A stretch of DNA of 64,000 nucleotides from contig OY756957.1 in NCBI GenBank assembly GCA_963580455.1, positions 377,001 through 441,000 on the forward strand, written 5' to 3'. The translations under genes were made by a program, and so were the position numbers. The stretch's first letter is position 1. The number at the start of each line of letters is the position of its first letter. Shown here piece after piece: positions 63,937-64,000 of this stretch. The notes beneath the pieces were generated by a model that saw only the letters and a list, made by a program, of their open reading frames with translations, did no database searches and was not told where the DNA came from. Origin of the DNA: Euonymus europaeus (Eukaryota > Streptophyta > Magnoliopsida > Celastrales > Celastraceae).

Positions 63937-64000
63937 GAATATCCTTTGACTCCGAGTTCTGAATTCGGTGATTTTTAGCTTGATTACACACTACTTTTCG

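Larger units (their letters stand above)
1..64000 (+). repeat. Satellite DNA array, 173-bp monomer, about 370 copies
   Basis: The landmark CGGAT recurs at 1, 174, 347, 520, 693, 866 and 1039, and every later check point to 63,848 fits 173 bp once four length changes are allowed for. All copies run in the same direction. A typical monomer is about 42% G+C (73 of 173), with EcoRI GAATTC at phase 113-118, TACGTA at 72-77, GGTCTC at 32-37 and, in many copies, GAGCTC at 152-157. Because 173 is not a multiple of 3 and several phases carry stops (CTAGTTAG near 45-52, TTTTTAG near 124-130), no reading frame stays open for long. The monomer length matches one nucleosome plus linker, as in many centromeric satellites. 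That role is inferred; I cannot name the family. No unique or unrelated sequence interrupts the array, so there is no other gene-free stretch to describe. Confidence 0.98.
45400..64000 (+). repeat. Domain III of the array (AAAACCCGTGG / GGCAAGTTGG monomers)
   Basis: New variants become common: GCTTTATTTCAC (from about 45.47 kb), GGCAAGTTGG (from about 46.06 kb), GACTTCGAG (from about 49.77 kb), TTTTAAAACCCG (from about 45.70 kb) and TCTCCCAG. They occur in fixed short combinations: a GACTTCGAG/TTTTTAACTTG monomer is usually followed by a TTTTAAAACCCG/CCTATTTAGCC monomer, then one with GCTTGATTTCAC. These 2-5 monomer modules are repeated and shuffled to the right end of the window. Confidence 0.65.

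Noticed and set aside
1..64000. CRISPR array
   Set aside because: The repeat is continuous with no unique spacers, and the unit of 173 bp is far longer than a CRISPR repeat-spacer unit.
1..64000. Ribosomal DNA spacer subrepeats, or a transposon terminal repeat array
   Set aside because: No rRNA, promoter, reverse transcriptase or transposase sequence, no terminal repeat and no target-site duplication is visible anywhere in the window.
1..64000. A tRNA or Pol III promoter inside the monomer (GTGGCTAGTTGG resembles a B-box region)
   Set aside because: The resemblance to GGTTCGANNCC or TRGCNNARNNGG is weak, no cloverleaf can be drawn, and no T-run terminator lies at a fitting distance.

Overview
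The whole 64-kb window is one uninterrupted tandem satellite array. A monomer of 173 bp repeats head to tail, always in the same orientation, from the first base to the last. I count 369 complete monomers (phase 1 set at the C of CGGAT at base 1) plus a partial unit of about 153 bases at the right end. I found no protein-coding gene, RNA gene, transposon insertion, CRISPR array, telomere repeat or unique sequence. Neither edge of the array is inside the window. The only open reading frames above about 70 codons are chance read-through of mutated monomers.

This is nuclear DNA of a eukaryote. A nucleosome-sized monomer in a long homogeneous array is typical of centromeric or pericentromeric satellites; human alpha satellite, Arabidopsis and rice centromere repeats and the Rhynchospora Tyba repeat are all about 155-180 bp. 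I do not recognise this sequence as any named family. Much of the divergence between monomers is C-to-T or G-to-A change at CpG, which suggests germline cytosine methylation, so a plant or a vertebrate. A flowering plant is my guess, at low confidence. The centromere role is inference from form alone.

Layout. Domain I (about 1-28.1 kb) is marked by A at phase 31 (CTAGTAGG) in many monomers, T at phase 6, and many multi-monomer duplications (17-, 8-, 6-, 4- and 16-monomer periods). A transition zone (about 28.1-30.6 kb) has a pentamer duplication and the first monomers with A at phase 6 (GGATATTG). Domain II (about 30.6-45.4 kb) is dominated by CTAGTTGG with GGATATTG, and carries 7-, 10- and 18/19-monomer duplications and an ACTTTTTTAGC / AAATATGATT variant. 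Domain III (about 45.4-64 kb) is marked by TTTTAAAACCCG, GCTTTATTTCAC, GGCAAGTTGG and GACTTCGAG variants, shuffled in short modules.

The register of the repeat is very well kept. Phase checks across the window show only five length changes: +1 at about 9.22 kb, +16 at 27.7 kb, -7 at 59.49 kb and +1 at 63.93 kb, with everything else in step (small compensating pairs cannot be excluded). Long shared blocks lie at exact multiples of 173 bp, as expected for unequal crossing-over or gene conversion that respects repeat register. Each monomer also holds internal symmetry: an 11-14 bp inverted repeat, a 7-bp hairpin, a 10-bp palindrome and a 9-bp direct repeat. These are the best candidates for functional elements.
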